This document shows positions 45,700 through 54,595 of a stretch of 64,000 bases of DNA, one piece after another. Each line of letters opens with the position of its first letter. The first letter of the stretch is position 1. This stretch comes from Crocinitomicaceae bacterium. Its GTDB lineage: Bacteria > Bacteroidota > Bacteroidia > Flavobacteriales_D > Crocinitomicaceae. The notes beneath the pieces are model-generated. The model saw only the letters and a list, made by a program, of their open reading frames with translations, did not search any database and was not told the origin of the DNA. The translations under genes were made by a program, and so were the position numbers. The stretch covers positions 62,001 to 126,000 of the forward strand of contig JAMLHA010000001.1 of assembly GCA_023957475.1 (NCBI GenBank), read 5' to 3'.

Positions 45700-45969
45700 A
45701 TGGATATATCAAGAGACGATTTAAAAATTGAATTTAAGCAACATTTAATTACTTATCTAAACCTATTGGATGTAAAGGTTGATGATATTAAAGATGATGA
45801 ATCACTATTTGGAGGTGATTTGGGATTGGATTCTATAGACTCAGTAGAAATGATTGTGTTATTGGATAGGGAATATGGTATTAAAATCAAAAACCCAACC
45901 GAAGGTCGCCAAGTTTTGGTTGACGTAAATACAATTGTTGACTATATCATTGCAAATCGTACAAAATAA
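45700..45969 (+). CDS. Acyl carrier protein
   Basis: An 89-residue phosphopantetheine carrier. The attachment Ser45 lies in GLDSIDSVEMIVLLDREYGI. The surrounding residues (DESLFGGDLGLDSID) are those of a dedicated carrier; it differs from the usual fatty-acid AcpP in its longer N-terminus and basic C-terminus (ANRTK). I start at ATG 45700 (MDISRDDL), 2 nt after the permease stop; the frame is open 17 codons upstream inside the permease gene. The ketosynthase gene follows after 6 nt. Confidence 0.93.
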   Translation: MDISRDDLKIEFKQHLITYLNLLDVKVDDIKDDESLFGGDLGLDSIDSVEMIVLLDREYGIKIKNPTEGRQVLVDVNTIVDYIIANRTK

Positions 45970-45975
45970 ATTACC

Positions 45976-47172
45976 ATGAGAAAGGTATTTATAACCGGAA
46001 TGGGTTCGATATCTTCTTTGGGATTAACGGTTGAGGAACAGTTAAAAAAATTACGTAGTGGGCAATCTGGAATTGGTAAAGTCAACCACTTTCAATCGGT
46101 TTATTCTGAAAGTTTGCCTTTTGCAGAAATTAATGCAAGTGACGAGGAGTTAAAAGCCATTACTGGTTTTGCTGAAAAAGGAATCACACGTACTACATTA
46201 ATAGCTATTAAAGCTTTTCAAGAAGCAATTGCTGATAGTCGGTTAACACCCGCACAAATTAGTCATACACGTACAGCTTTTATTTCTTCATCTACGGTTG
46301 GAGGAATGTGTTATACGGATGCTTTATATACAGATGCCAATAACAAAGGTGAAATCTCTGAGTTTTATTCGTCGTATGAAGGTTCCAATCACACTTTGCA
46401 GATTGTCAAGCAGTTTAAATTAAAAGGTTACACCGATACAATAAATACAGCTTGTTCTTCTTCTGCAAATGCTATTTTATTAGGAGCTCGCTTGATTCAA
46501 TCAGGGAGGGCGGATAGAGCCATTGTTGGAGGAGCTGATTGTTTGGCAAAATTTACAGTAAATGGTTTTAATTCACTTCGCATCTTGAATGAACAGCCGT
46601 GCAAACCTTTTGACGAGCACCGAGAAGGGTTGACTTTAGGAGAAGGAGCAGCTTATTTGGTGTTAGAAGCAGAAAATGTGATCGAAAACAAACCTCTTTA
46701 TGCCGAAGTAAAAGGCTTTGGCAATGCAAACGATGCGTTTCATCCATCTGCCACATCAGATGATGCACGTGGACCGCTTAAAGCCATGCGTGATGCACTA
46801 AGCACTGCTGGATTGCAACCAAGCGCTATTGATTACATCAATGCACATGGAACAGGAACAGTAAATAACGACGAAACAGAATCATTTGCTTTTATGGAAT
46901 TGTTTGGTACAGCTATTCCAGCGTTTAGTTCCACAAAAGGTTACACAGGACACACACTAGCAGCTGCTGGTGCTTTGGAAGCCATAATTAGTGTATTGAG
47001 TATTCAAAACAATGAAATTTATCCGAATTTAAATTTTTCCACACCAATTGCAGGTAGAGGATTGATTCCTGTTACCAACTTAAAGCAAGGAGTGGAAATA
47101 AAAAATGTATTATCCAATTCCTTTGGTTTTGGAGGAAATGGAACATCATTGATAATTAGTAAGGTAGATTAA
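45976..47172 (+). CDS. Beta-ketoacyl synthase (FabF-like, catalytic)
   Basis: A 398-residue condensing enzyme with a complete Cys-His-His triad: Cys160 (NTACSSSANAI), His291 (NAHGTGTVNND) and His326 (KGYTGHTLAAAGALEAI). It elongates acyl chains bound to the carrier protein. The gene overlaps the start of the next one by one base (TAATG), which is how ketosynthase and chain-length-factor pairs are usually arranged. It is distinct from housekeeping FabF by context. Confidence 0.95.
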   Translation: MRKVFITGMGSISSLGLTVEEQLKKLRSGQSGIGKVNHFQSVYSESLPFAEINASDEELKAITGFAEKGITRTTLIAIKAFQEAIADSRLTPAQISHTRTAFISSSTVGGMCYTDALYTDANNKGEISEFYSSYEGSNHTLQIVKQFKLKGYTDTINTACSSSANAILLGARLIQSGRADRAIVGGADCLAKFTVNGFNSLRILNEQPCKPFDEHREGLTLGEGAAYLVLEAENVIENKPLYAEVKGFGNANDAFHPSATSDDARGPLKAMRDALSTAGLQPSAIDYINAHGTGTVNNDETESFAFMELFGTAIPAFSSTKGYTGHTLAAAGALEAIISVLSIQNNEIYPNLNFSTPIAGRGLIPVTNLKQGVEIKNVLSNSFGFGGNGTSLIISKVD

Positions 47173-48239
47173 TGGAAAAGAAAATGTACATAAAAGCTAT
47201 TAGTGCAATATCTCCACAATTAACTTATGGAGATGAATATGTGCAAGGTGATTTTCAGATTCATACGAAAGGAATTATCAATGCCATTGAACCAAATTAT
47301 TTGGCGATTATTCCAGCATCTTTACTTCGTCGTATGGGGAAGGCTGTGCGTATGGGAATAGGAGCAGGATTGCCATTGATTAAAAATTATCCAGCGATTG
47401 ATGGGGTTATTATAGGAACAGCAAATGGTGGTTTGGAAGATTGTATCCGCTTTTTAAATCAAATTGTTGACTATGAAGAAGGTGTTTTAACCCCCACAAA
47501 CTTTGTAAATAGTACACCAAATGCTGTTGCAGGTCAATTGGCATTGATGGGTGAAAAAATGGGGTACAACTCCACGCATACAAATGGCTCATTGGCATTT
47601 GACAACGCTTTGTTGGATGCTAAATTGGTGTTAGAATCAAGCGATAAGCCAATGGAGTTGTTGGTTGGTGCTGTTGAAGAAATATCCGATTATAATTATA
47701 ACATTGACACGTTAAATAAGCATTACAAAACAGAATCCATCTCCAATGAAGACTTGATTTCTTCAACTACTGATGGTTCACTTTGTGGTGAAGGAGCAAC
47801 GATGTTTGTTGTTTCCAATGAAAAAGAAGGAGCAATTGCAGAGGTAGTTGACCAATTTCAGATTTGCTTCCCTGAAAATGACGAAATAGCACCATTAATT
47901 GTAGATTTTCTTTCAAAAAATAAACTAACGCCACAAGCAATTGATTTATTACTCTTTGGCAATGCAGGGGATGGTAGAACCGATTTTTGGTACAACAATC
48001 TTCAAAAAGAGGTATTTCCAAATTTGGCAATTCATACATTTAAGCAGTTTTGTGGAGATTATCGTACCGCAAGTGCTTTTGCTTGTTATCAAGCTATTCA
48101 ATTGATGCAAAAACATTCCATTCACGGATTTGAAGGTCAGCAACCAACGACTATATTGGTTTACAATCAATTTTCAGGTGAACGACATGGTTTTATTCTT
48201 TTAAGAAAATTGCCTTTGGCAATGAAGATGGAACACTGA
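47172..48239 (+). CDS. Beta-ketoacyl synthase-like chain length factor, no active-site Cys
   Basis: A 355-residue thiolase-fold protein most like Ketoacyl-synt_2 chain length factors. At the position of the catalytic Cys the sequence is THTNGSLAFDNAL (residues 135-147), with no Cys, so it cannot form the acyl-enzyme. It probably pairs with the ketosynthase and sets chain length. The last ten or so codons (LPLAMKMEH and the stop) are encoded by a copy of a dispersed intergenic repeat (48209-48270), so the natural C-terminus has been replaced or extended. Confidence 0.85.
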   Translation: MEKKMYIKAISAISPQLTYGDEYVQGDFQIHTKGIINAIEPNYLAIIPASLLRRMGKAVRMGIGAGLPLIKNYPAIDGVIIGTANGGLEDCIRFLNQIVDYEEGVLTPTNFVNSTPNAVAGQLALMGEKMGYNSTHTNGSLAFDNALLDAKLVLESSDKPMELLVGAVEEISDYNYNIDTLNKHYKTESISNEDLISSTTDGSLCGEGATMFVVSNEKEGAIAEVVDQFQICFPENDEIAPLIVDFLSKNKLTPQAIDLLLFGNAGDGRTDFWYNNLQKEVFPNLAIHTFKQFCGDYRTASAFACYQAIQLMQKHSIHGFEGQQPTTILVYNQFSGERHGFILLRKLPLAMKMEH

Positions 48240-48284
48240 TGCTTCGACCCTGCTCAGCACAAGTGCACAGTTTGAGCAGATTTT
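48209..48284 (+). repeat. Dispersed repeat copy 1 (palindromic ATTGCCTTTGGCAAT start)
   Basis: A 62-bp core (48209-48270) matches 58983-59044 at roughly nine positions in ten by eye, including GGAACACTGATGCTTCGACC and the AGTGCACAG end. It starts inside the chain-length-factor gene and supplies its final codons and stop. Smaller pieces occur near 9524 and 23150-23180. Confidence 0.75.
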
Positions 48285-48436
48285 CACAGGTAATTAAATT
48301 TATAACCATTTACAAAATCAGCGATTATTATTTTTAAGTACCTACTTCAAATAAAAATCAGTGTTACTTGTATTGAGCAAATCGAAGGTATCAGCGTTCT
48401 ATTTTTAAAATAATCGTTAATTCAATTGAAAACAAA

Positions 48437-48444
48437 TATATTTG
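48437..48444 (+). promoter_or_regulatory. Promoter -7 box of the sensor kinase gene
   Basis: TATATTTG, a perfect TAnnTTTG box, lies 19 nt before the TTG start of the kinase gene. Confidence 0.6.
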
Positions 48445-48462
48445 TAATCAAAGACGAGTTTA

Positions 48463-51360
48463 TTGAGAACCATTATTTTCCATATTATAATCTCTTCACT
48501 ATTTACCTTGATAGGAAATGTTGTGTATTCGCAAAATCCACAATATTATAGTTACGATGATGAAAATGGTGCTCCATCGAATACCATTTATAGCATTGTT
48601 CAAGATAAGAGAGGATTTTTATGGTTAGGAACAGATGCAGGACTTTATAAATTTGATGGAATAAAATATACTTCGTATAAATGCCAGACACAGAAATCCA
48701 AATCTGTTTCCGAAGTGAAAGTCTCTGAATCGGGAAGAGTTTATTGCATCAACTTTCAATCGCAAATTTTTTATGTCGAAAATGAGTCTTTAAAGGAACT
48801 GAAATATCCGTTTAAGACCTTCAGGAGTATTCCCAACATAGAAACGGACAAACACCTTAACCTGTATGTGAATCATTACGGAGGAATTTCTAAGTATAAC
48901 GAAAAGACGAAACAATGGAAGACCTTCAAAACCAACGGCGTTAACACAGAAACAAGTTATACTAACTATACAAAAGCCGTCAAAGTCGATCAGGATAATA
49001 AAGTCAATTTCCTGTGTGCAGATGGGCTTGGGCAAATTATTCATGAAAAATTGAATGTCGTTCCATCGGATATTTTTTCCACTACGGCTCATGAAAATTG
49101 TATGATTGTTAATGTCAATCGAGATGTGTGGATATTCTCGACTTTTAATGAGAAAGTTTATCACGTATCGAATGGTAAATTTGGAGAAATCCATCCTCCG
49201 AATCTTCTAAAAGCCATTAAGGGAAAGAAGATTACGAATGTCAAATACCTCGGAGGAAAGCATTTATGGATTACCACTTATAGTGGAATTATCAAATATG
49301 ATTTTATCCGTGACAAGACCGAAATCCTTTATCCTGATTATGCTTTTTCCGATATCATCATCGACAGAGAAAACAATTATTGGTTGAGCTCTCTTCAATA
49401 CGGACTTTTCAGAATTCCTGATTTACAATCCATTGTATGGGATAAAAATAGCAGTAGCATCCTCAATGATAAATTTAATAAAATCAGCGCTGGAGACAAT
49501 AGTATCTATATGGGTGACAAGCGAGGTTCTGTTTATAAATTGGATATTCCTAGCCAGCAAATTGAATCCATTCTCATCAACGAAGGAAATAACATACAAG
49601 CCTTTCAATATTTGAATGAAGAAAAGAAGCTGTTCTTCGGAATGAATTCCCATCTCTATTTTGTCAATGAGCAAAATCGAATGGATAGTATCACAGATAT
49701 CGGTCCTGTAAAATTCGTTGAGAAATATCTATCTTCTCGTATCATCTCCACTTCGTTAGGTTGCTATATCTACTCTTCAGAAAATCAAAATCAACGGTAT
49801 CTGATTACTCAGGATTGGTCCAGAGAATCTTATGTGGACAAGACATCTCATCGATTGTGGCTAGCAACGAATAAAGGAATTATCCTTTTTACTATGGAAG
49901 GAGGAAAATGGGTCAAAAAACAGCGATATCTTAAGGATCAACAAATTCTTTCCATTGATTTTAATGAAGCCACTCGAACACTCTATCTCTTATCGTTCAA
50001 TGGAACGATTTACGAAATCAATCCTCAATTACAATTAAAAAGAGTTGCCCGAACGCAAGAGGATTTACAAGTGTTTAAAATCAGCTATTATCAACAGCAA
50101 ATTTATGTCGGAACGAATAAAGGGCTTGGAATTTATAATCTAAAGACACAGAAATGGAACGTTCTTACCAAAGCAAACGGCTTACTTTCTGACGTTATCG
50201 AGAATTTCATCATTAAAGATGCATTTATTTGGTTAGCCACTAATAAAGGTTTACAGCGTATTCCTTTACAACTTTCTAAACCCGAAAAAACAGCTATTTT
50301 ATATGTAAACAAGGTAAAAATTGGTAATCAATATGGAAAGAATTTTAAATCTCTTGATTTGGAGTATCGTCAACCTCTTACGCTATATACAGAAGTAAGT
50401 AGCTATGCCAGTAATGGACAATTGACCTACGCTTATCGTTTTAAAGATAATGATAATAGATGGTATGCTGTGCAAATGACGGACAAACCCCTCATTATTC
50501 CAAACATTCCTTACGGTAAGTTTATAATTGAATTAAAAGTAATTGACCATTTAAACATGGATTCTTTGAATACGATAACTTTATCGGGTTATGTTGCTCC
50601 TCCTTTTTGGTTGTCATGGTGGTTCGTATTACTCACGTCGCTCATCTTTATTCTAGTAACGTATTTTATTATTCGTTTCCAGTTTAAAAAAAGACAGAAA
50701 AAAATGGATTTACTCTATGAACTTAATCGCTCAAAACTGATCGCAATTAAATCACAGATGAATCCTCATTTTATTTTTAATGTATTAAACTCTATTAAAA
50801 GCTATATCTATGAAAATGATAAACGCAATGCTATGCGTTATTTAGAAGATTTCTCTGATCTTATGCGTCAAACTCTGGAACTGAGTGAGGTTTACTATAC
50901 AAGCTTAAATGATGAAATAAAATTAGCAAAAATCTACATTGAATTAGAAGAAATGCTTCTATCATCTGATTTTGGTTATACGATTAATATTGATAGAAGA
51001 ATCAATATCAACCAATTGAAAATACCTGCACTTTTATTGCAACCATATATTGAAAATGCTTTTAAACATGGGTTAAGGCATAAAAAGGGAGAAAAAAGAC
51101 TGCTTCTATCAATTGATTTAGTTAATGAAAACACTATAAGAATAGAAATAAAAGATAATGGTATTGGGCGAAAGGCATCAACTGAAATAAATCATAAGAA
51201 TGTTAATAAACGTAAATCGTTTGCTACAGAAGCAATGAAAAATAGAATTGAATTAATTAATCAAGAAGGTAAGTTTCTCATTAAATTAATTTATGTAGAT
51301 TTGTTTGATGAATTTGGTCACTGCGAAGGAACTAATGTTATAATTGATTTAATACAATAG
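48463..51360 (+). CDS. Beta-propeller sensor histidine kinase (LytS/YpdA-type)
   Basis: A 965-residue membrane kinase. A signal peptide (TIIFHIIISSLFTLIGNVVYSQ) is followed by a large extracytoplasmic two-component propeller region with repeats such as GFLWLGTDAGLYKFDG (about 45-610), a Y_Y_Y domain, one membrane helix (about 715-738) and the cytoplasmic kinase. The phospho-accepting His769 lies in SQMNPHFIFNVLNSI, and the ATP-binding part has PYIENAFKHGL and IKDNGIGR. The start is a TTG at 48463; no suitable ATG is near. The LytTR regulator gene follows 5 nt later, so they form one signalling unit. Confidence 0.92.
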   Translation: MRTIIFHIIISSLFTLIGNVVYSQNPQYYSYDDENGAPSNTIYSIVQDKRGFLWLGTDAGLYKFDGIKYTSYKCQTQKSKSVSEVKVSESGRVYCINFQSQIFYVENESLKELKYPFKTFRSIPNIETDKHLNLYVNHYGGISKYNEKTKQWKTFKTNGVNTETSYTNYTKAVKVDQDNKVNFLCADGLGQIIHEKLNVVPSDIFSTTAHENCMIVNVNRDVWIFSTFNEKVYHVSNGKFGEIHPPNLLKAIKGKKITNVKYLGGKHLWITTYSGIIKYDFIRDKTEILYPDYAFSDIIIDRENNYWLSSLQYGLFRIPDLQSIVWDKNSSSILNDKFNKISAGDNSIYMGDKRGSVYKLDIPSQQIESILINEGNNIQAFQYLNEEKKLFFGMNSHLYFVNEQNRMDSITDIGPVKFVEKYLSSRIISTSLGCYIYSSENQNQRYLITQDWSRESYVDKTSHRLWLATNKGIILFTMEGGKWVKKQRYLKDQQILSIDFNEATRTLYLLSFNGTIYEINPQLQLKRVARTQEDLQVFKISYYQQQIYVGTNKGLGIYNLKTQKWNVLTKANGLLSDVIENFIIKDAFIWLATNKGLQRIPLQLSKPEKTAILYVNKVKIGNQYGKNFKSLDLEYRQPLTLYTEVSSYASNGQLTYAYRFKDNDNRWYAVQMTDKPLIIPNIPYGKFIIELKVIDHLNMDSLNTITLSGYVAPPFWLSWWFVLLTSLIFILVTYFIIRFQFKKRQKKMDLLYELNRSKLIAIKSQMNPHFIFNVLNSIKSYIYENDKRNAMRYLEDFSDLMRQTLELSEVYYTSLNDEIKLAKIYIELEEMLLSSDFGYTINIDRRININQLKIPALLLQPYIENAFKHGLRHKKGEKRLLLSIDLVNENTIRIEIKDNGIGRKASTEINHKNVNKRKSFATEAMKNRIELINQEGKFLIKLIYVDLFDEFGHCEGTNVIIDLIQ

Positions 51361-51365
51361 CTACT

Positions 51366-52115
51366 ATGAATGTGTTAATTGTAGATGATGCTGAACAAGC
51401 TCGGAAATTATTAAGGCTCACTTTAGCTGAGATTGCTCCAGATATTTCTAATATAAAAGAAGCAGAGGACGTAGATGATGCAATTGTTCTAATAAAAAAG
51501 AATACTTTTGATATTGTTTTTCTTGATATTGAAATGCCCGGTAAAAGTGGCTTGCAATTGGTTGAAGAGTTGAAAGATACAATTGATTTTGAAATTATTT
51601 TTATCACAGCTTACAGTCAATATGCCATCGATGCATTCAAACTTTCGGCTGTGGATTATCTCTTAAAACCATTCCGAGAAAGTGAGTTAGAGGCAGCTGT
51701 TAATAAGGCAAAAGAAAGCATTAAATTGAAGAAAAATGCCACTTTCTATGAATCATTAATAACCAATATTCAATACAATACGGATAAGATAATAACCATG
51801 CCGATTAATTACGGTTATGAATACATAAAATTGGCTGATATTCAGTATATTGAAGCGGATGGGGCTTATTCAACTATTCATCTTAAAGAAGGAGATTCTA
51901 TGCTAGTTTCTCGTAATTTGAAGTATTTTGAAAAATTATTATGTGATAGAACAAATTTCTGTAAAATCAATCGTTCAATTATCGTTTGTCTGAATTGCGT
52001 AAAATCCTACCTCAAAAAAGACCGTGGAGTAATTACATTGTGTTGCGGGAAAGAGGTGAAACTCTCCGCCAATCACGTGGATACGTTTGTAGAAAAAATG
52101 GAGAAAATGGAGTAA
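51366..52115 (+). CDS. LytTR response regulator
   Basis: A 249-residue regulator. The receiver domain has the acidic pair DD (residues 7-8), phospho-Asp54 (IVFLDIEMPGKSG) and Lys of DYLLKPF. The C-terminal LytTR DNA-binding domain has YEYIKLADIQYIEADGAYSTIHL, RNLKYFEKLL and FCKINRSIIV. It should be phosphorylated by the adjacent kinase. Targets are unknown; the BtrH-ketosynthase locus just upstream and the modules just downstream are candidates only by position. Confidence 0.94.
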   Translation: MNVLIVDDAEQARKLLRLTLAEIAPDISNIKEAEDVDDAIVLIKKNTFDIVFLDIEMPGKSGLQLVEELKDTIDFEIIFITAYSQYAIDAFKLSAVDYLLKPFRESELEAAVNKAKESIKLKKNATFYESLITNIQYNTDKIITMPINYGYEYIKLADIQYIEADGAYSTIHLKEGDSMLVSRNLKYFEKLLCDRTNFCKINRSIIVCLNCVKSYLKKDRGVITLCCGKEVKLSANHVDTFVEKMEKME

Positions 52116-52241
52116 GTCCTTCAACTTCAGGATTTAAAGTGGAAAGCTGAAAACTTAAAGTTAGACGAAGGGACGTGTTATTTTTAGTGGAAAATTTGAT
52201 TGTAAGTGTGTTTGGGTTTTTATAGACTTTTCTTGTTTGCT

Positions 52242-52297
52242 ATTTTTTTCATAAGTTCAAATGAAAACCATTTGGAAACGGGTGGTTTTTTGTGGAT
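52242..52297 (+). repeat. Module-boundary repeat, copy A
   Basis: Contains ATTTTTTTCATAAGTT (52242-52257), shared with the left flank of the IS element at 53625-53640, then the hairpin of 52266-52287 and TTTTTTGTGGAT, shared with copy C. It precedes the first DUF4143 ATPase module. Confidence 0.7.
52266..52287 (+). terminator. GAAA-loop hairpin, copy A
   Basis: AACCATTTG-GAAA-CGGGTGGTT forms a 9-bp stem with three T.G wobbles and a GNRA tetraloop, followed by a T-run. The wobbles replace C-G pairs of the other copies, so the RNA fold is conserved while the sequence changes. Confidence 0.78.
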
Positions 52298-52350
52298 ATA
52301 GGAAATAAATCATTTCTAAAGAAAAATTGAAATTGAAAATAAATAATTAT

Positions 52351-52392
52351 TTTTATACAAATCATCCAATCAATTCCTATATTTGTATAAAA
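52351..52392 (+). promoter_or_regulatory. 12-bp inverted repeat with 18-nt spacer at the ATPase 1 promoter
   Basis: TTTTATACAAAT (52351-52362) and ATTTGTATAAAA (52381-52392) are perfect reverse complements separated by 18 nt. The right arm overlaps the -7 box TATATTTG (52378-52385). The same geometry with other arm sequences occurs before ATPase 2 (55597-55638). Confidence 0.75.
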
Positions 52393-52400
52393 TAACATTC

Positions 52401-53552
52401 ATGATATCTAGAGAATTAAATACCGTTTTAAGAGAATATGCTAAGGAATTTCGTTCGGTATTGGTGGTTGGTCCACGCCAATCAGGTAAAACCACCTTGA
52501 CCAGAGAAACCTTCCCAGACAAACCTTATGTTTCATTGGAGAATCCTGATGAAAAACTATTGGCGGAAAATGATGCTCGTGCATTTTTAAGCCGATTTCC
52601 AAATGGTGCTATTCTCGATGAAATTCAGCGTGTTCCTAATTTGTTCAGTTATTTACAAGAGATTTTAGATACAACTAACGAAGACGGATTATTCATTCTA
52701 ACCGGAAGTAATAATATTTTATTACAGGAAAATATAAGTCAAACGCTAGCCGGACGGCTAGGTATCTTAGATTTATATCCGTTAAGTTATCGAGAGATTA
52801 AAGAGGAATCCAAGGATTATTCTTTGAATGAGCTTATTTTTAAAGGTTCCTATCCAGAGATTTATCACAAAAATCGAAAGCCGCAGATTTGGTATTCCTC
52901 TTACGTCAGAACGTATGTAGAAAGAGATGTTCGACAAATAAAGAATATTGATAACACCTCCTTATTTATTAAGTTTTTGAAAATTTGTGCAGGACGTATC
53001 GGTCAACAAGTCAATTTATCTAATATGAGTAACGCTTGTGGCATTGATGTCAAAACTGTGCAATCTTGGCTATCGGTACTTGAGCAATCCTACATTATTA
53101 AATTAGTTCAACCATTTTATAACAACTTTAATAAGCGTATCGTAAAAGCACCAAAACTCTATTTTATTGATACAGGATTGGCTTGTTCTTTACTTACCAT
53201 TCGAAATATGGATGAATTGGCTTTATCTCATTTTTATGGTGCTTTGGTAGAAAACTATGTCATAATAGAATGCATGAAAAACAATGCTAATTTACAAACT
53301 GATAGGGCTTTTTACTATTGGCGGGATAACAACGGAGTTGAGATAGACTTAATAATTGATAAAGGTTCGGACTTTATGCCTGTTGAGATAAAATCTGCTC
53401 AAACTTTTTCTAATGATTTCTCAAATAATCTTCTTAAACTCAAAAACTATGCGAATATTCAACAGGGTATCGTCGTGTATAATGGAACAATGGAGTTCAC
53501 TAACAGCAATAATATAGAAGTTGTGAACTGGAAATCATTTTTGGAAAAGTAA
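52401..53552 (+). CDS. AAA ATPase with DUF4143 domain (module 1)
   Basis: A 383-residue protein of the AAA_14/DUF4143 family. Walker A GPRQSGKT is at residues 24-31 and Walker B AILDEIQ near 70-76. The DUF4143 part (YVRTYVERDVRQI ... PKLYFIDTGLACSLL) includes a PD-(D/E)xK-like strand pair (EIDLIIDKG ... MPVEIKSAQ, about 325-345). The role of the family is unknown; proposals include toxin-antitoxin-like or defence roles. I start at ATG 52401; a TTG at 52383 belongs to the -7 box TATATTTG. It is followed by a remnant T9SS tail and the IS element. Confidence 0.9.
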   Translation: MISRELNTVLREYAKEFRSVLVVGPRQSGKTTLTRETFPDKPYVSLENPDEKLLAENDARAFLSRFPNGAILDEIQRVPNLFSYLQEILDTTNEDGLFILTGSNNILLQENISQTLAGRLGILDLYPLSYREIKEESKDYSLNELIFKGSYPEIYHKNRKPQIWYSSYVRTYVERDVRQIKNIDNTSLFIKFLKICAGRIGQQVNLSNMSNACGIDVKTVQSWLSVLEQSYIIKLVQPFYNNFNKRIVKAPKLYFIDTGLACSLLTIRNMDELALSHFYGALVENYVIIECMKNNANLQTDRAFYYWRDNNGVEIDLIIDKGSDFMPVEIKSAQTFSNDFSNNLLKLKNYANIQQGIVVYNGTMEFTNSNNIEVVNWKSFLEK

Positions 53553-53584
53553 TTCCATCCTATACGCATTATCAACTCATTCAA

Positions 53585-53637
53585 ACTTCCAACGGTGGAA
53601 TGAGATAAGTTCATAAAAGAGTAAATTTTTTTCATAA
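53585..53637 (+). repeat. Remnant of a T9SS gene 3' end
   Basis: ACTTCCAACGG, then a diverged stretch with one extra base, then GTTCATAAAAGAGTAA and ATTTTTTTCATA match the 3' end of the T9SS propeller gene at 58637-58688. The extra base breaks the frame. It is therefore a fragment of a gene tail left after ATPase 1. Confidence 0.75.
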
Positions 53638-53640
53638 GTT

Positions 53641-54560
53641 AATTCAAGTTGCTAGTTAGTTTGTCATTTTATTAAGTTGCAAGCCGAAAATAAAAAGGGT
53701 TAATTTTATCAAAAAGCCATTTATTGTTACTGCGTGTATTGTTCTGGAAAACAATTTCTTAATGTCACTTATTGCAACTTCTATTCGTTTTCTCATTTTT
53801 AGTTTTTCGATAGTTTGTAGATTAGTATCAGGTCGTTTACTGTTGGATTTTCGTTGCGTTTTAATCCGTATCCCATAGTTTTTTAACGCATTATCTTCTT
53901 GTGCGTAGTCAGTGTAAGCACTATCGGCATACAAGGTGGATTCAGGGGATAATTTCGTAAGTATTTTTTGCAATGCTTTCACATCTCCAACCTTACCAGG
54001 TGTGAAATGAAATGCGAAAGGAATACCCGATTTGGTTGTAACCAATTGAACTTTAACGCCATAAAAATAGGTGTGCATACTTGCCGTGTAGCCACGCCAT
54101 TGTTTGCCTTTCACTATTTTACTGCGTCCTATGCGAATATTTTGACAAACAGCGACGGGAAAAGAATCAATAATATACTGTAATTCACAACAAATATCCT
54201 TGAAATAACTGCTGATGATTTCAAAGAGTTCATATAAAAGTCCACCGATTTTATGTAAACGCCTATTAAAGCGACTTTTATCTAACATATTGGGAATAAA
54301 TCCATACTGTTTCACAAATTTAATAGCGGAATTGTGATTGCCGTAAAAACTTGTTGCTGAAATAATGGAAGTTAAAATAATTTCACTGTCACTCACTTGA
54401 CGGCGAACATCTTCCTTGTGATTTATTCCTTTCAAAATATCGTCTATCAAACAAAAAATTCCTGTAATTTTGTCTTTGCAAAGCATCGGTAATGTTTTTA
54501 TGTTTCTCAAAATCAAAATTACAAAACGGATGCTTTGCTTTTAAACTAGCAACTTGAATT
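53641..54560 (-). mobile_element. IS982-family insertion sequence
   Basis: A 920-bp element with perfect 17-bp terminal inverted repeats (AATTCAAGTTGCTAGTT at 53641-53657 and its complement at 54544-54560) and one transposase gene. A 5-bp target duplication AAGTT lies at 53636-53640 and 54561-54565. Removing the element and one AAGTT joins CATAAGTT to AAAAGGAAAACCACTC, which matches copy A of the boundary repeat, so the empty site can be reconstructed. The element looks intact and recent. Confidence 0.92.
53656..54516 (-). CDS. IS982-family transposase
   Basis: A 286-residue DDE transposase. The catalytic residues are visible: first Asp in IIDSFPVAVCQNIR, second Asp in LYADSAYTDYAQED, and Glu in MRKRIEVAISDIKKLF. 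Other family marks are GYTASMHTYFYGVKVQLVTTKSGIPFAFHFTPG and the C-terminal IHAVTINGFLIKLTLFIFGLQLN. Length is typical, with no stop or frameshift, so it should be active. Confidence 0.95.
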   Translation of the reverse strand: MILRNIKTLPMLCKDKITGIFCLIDDILKGINHKEDVRRQVSDSEIILTSIISATSFYGNHNSAIKFVKQYGFIPNMLDKSRFNRRLHKIGGLLYELFEIISSYFKDICCELQYIIDSFPVAVCQNIRIGRSKIVKGKQWRGYTASMHTYFYGVKVQLVTTKSGIPFAFHFTPGKVGDVKALQKILTKLSPESTLYADSAYTDYAQEDNALKNYGIRIKTQRKSNSKRPDTNLQTIEKLKMRKRIEVAISDIKKLFSRTIHAVTINGFLIKLTLFIFGLQLNKMTN

Positions 54561-54573
54561 AAGTTAAAAGGAA

Positions 54574-54595
54574 AACCACTCAGAAACGGGTGGTT
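54574..54595 (+). terminator. GAAA-loop hairpin, copy B
   Basis: AACCACTCA-GAAA-CGGGTGGTT followed by TTTTT. The stem is 8 bp with one A.C mismatch next to the loop. The IS element lies just upstream, within the same boundary repeat. Confidence 0.78.

Noticed and set aside
40624-48239. Complete flexirubin or aryl-polyene cluster
   Set aside because: No ketoreductase, dehydratase, tyrosine ammonia-lyase, adenylating enzyme or dialkylresorcinol genes are present in the window.
48790-49194. 134-codon minus-strand frame inside the sensor kinase gene
   Set aside because: It is the shadow of the propeller region of the kinase; no recognisable features.
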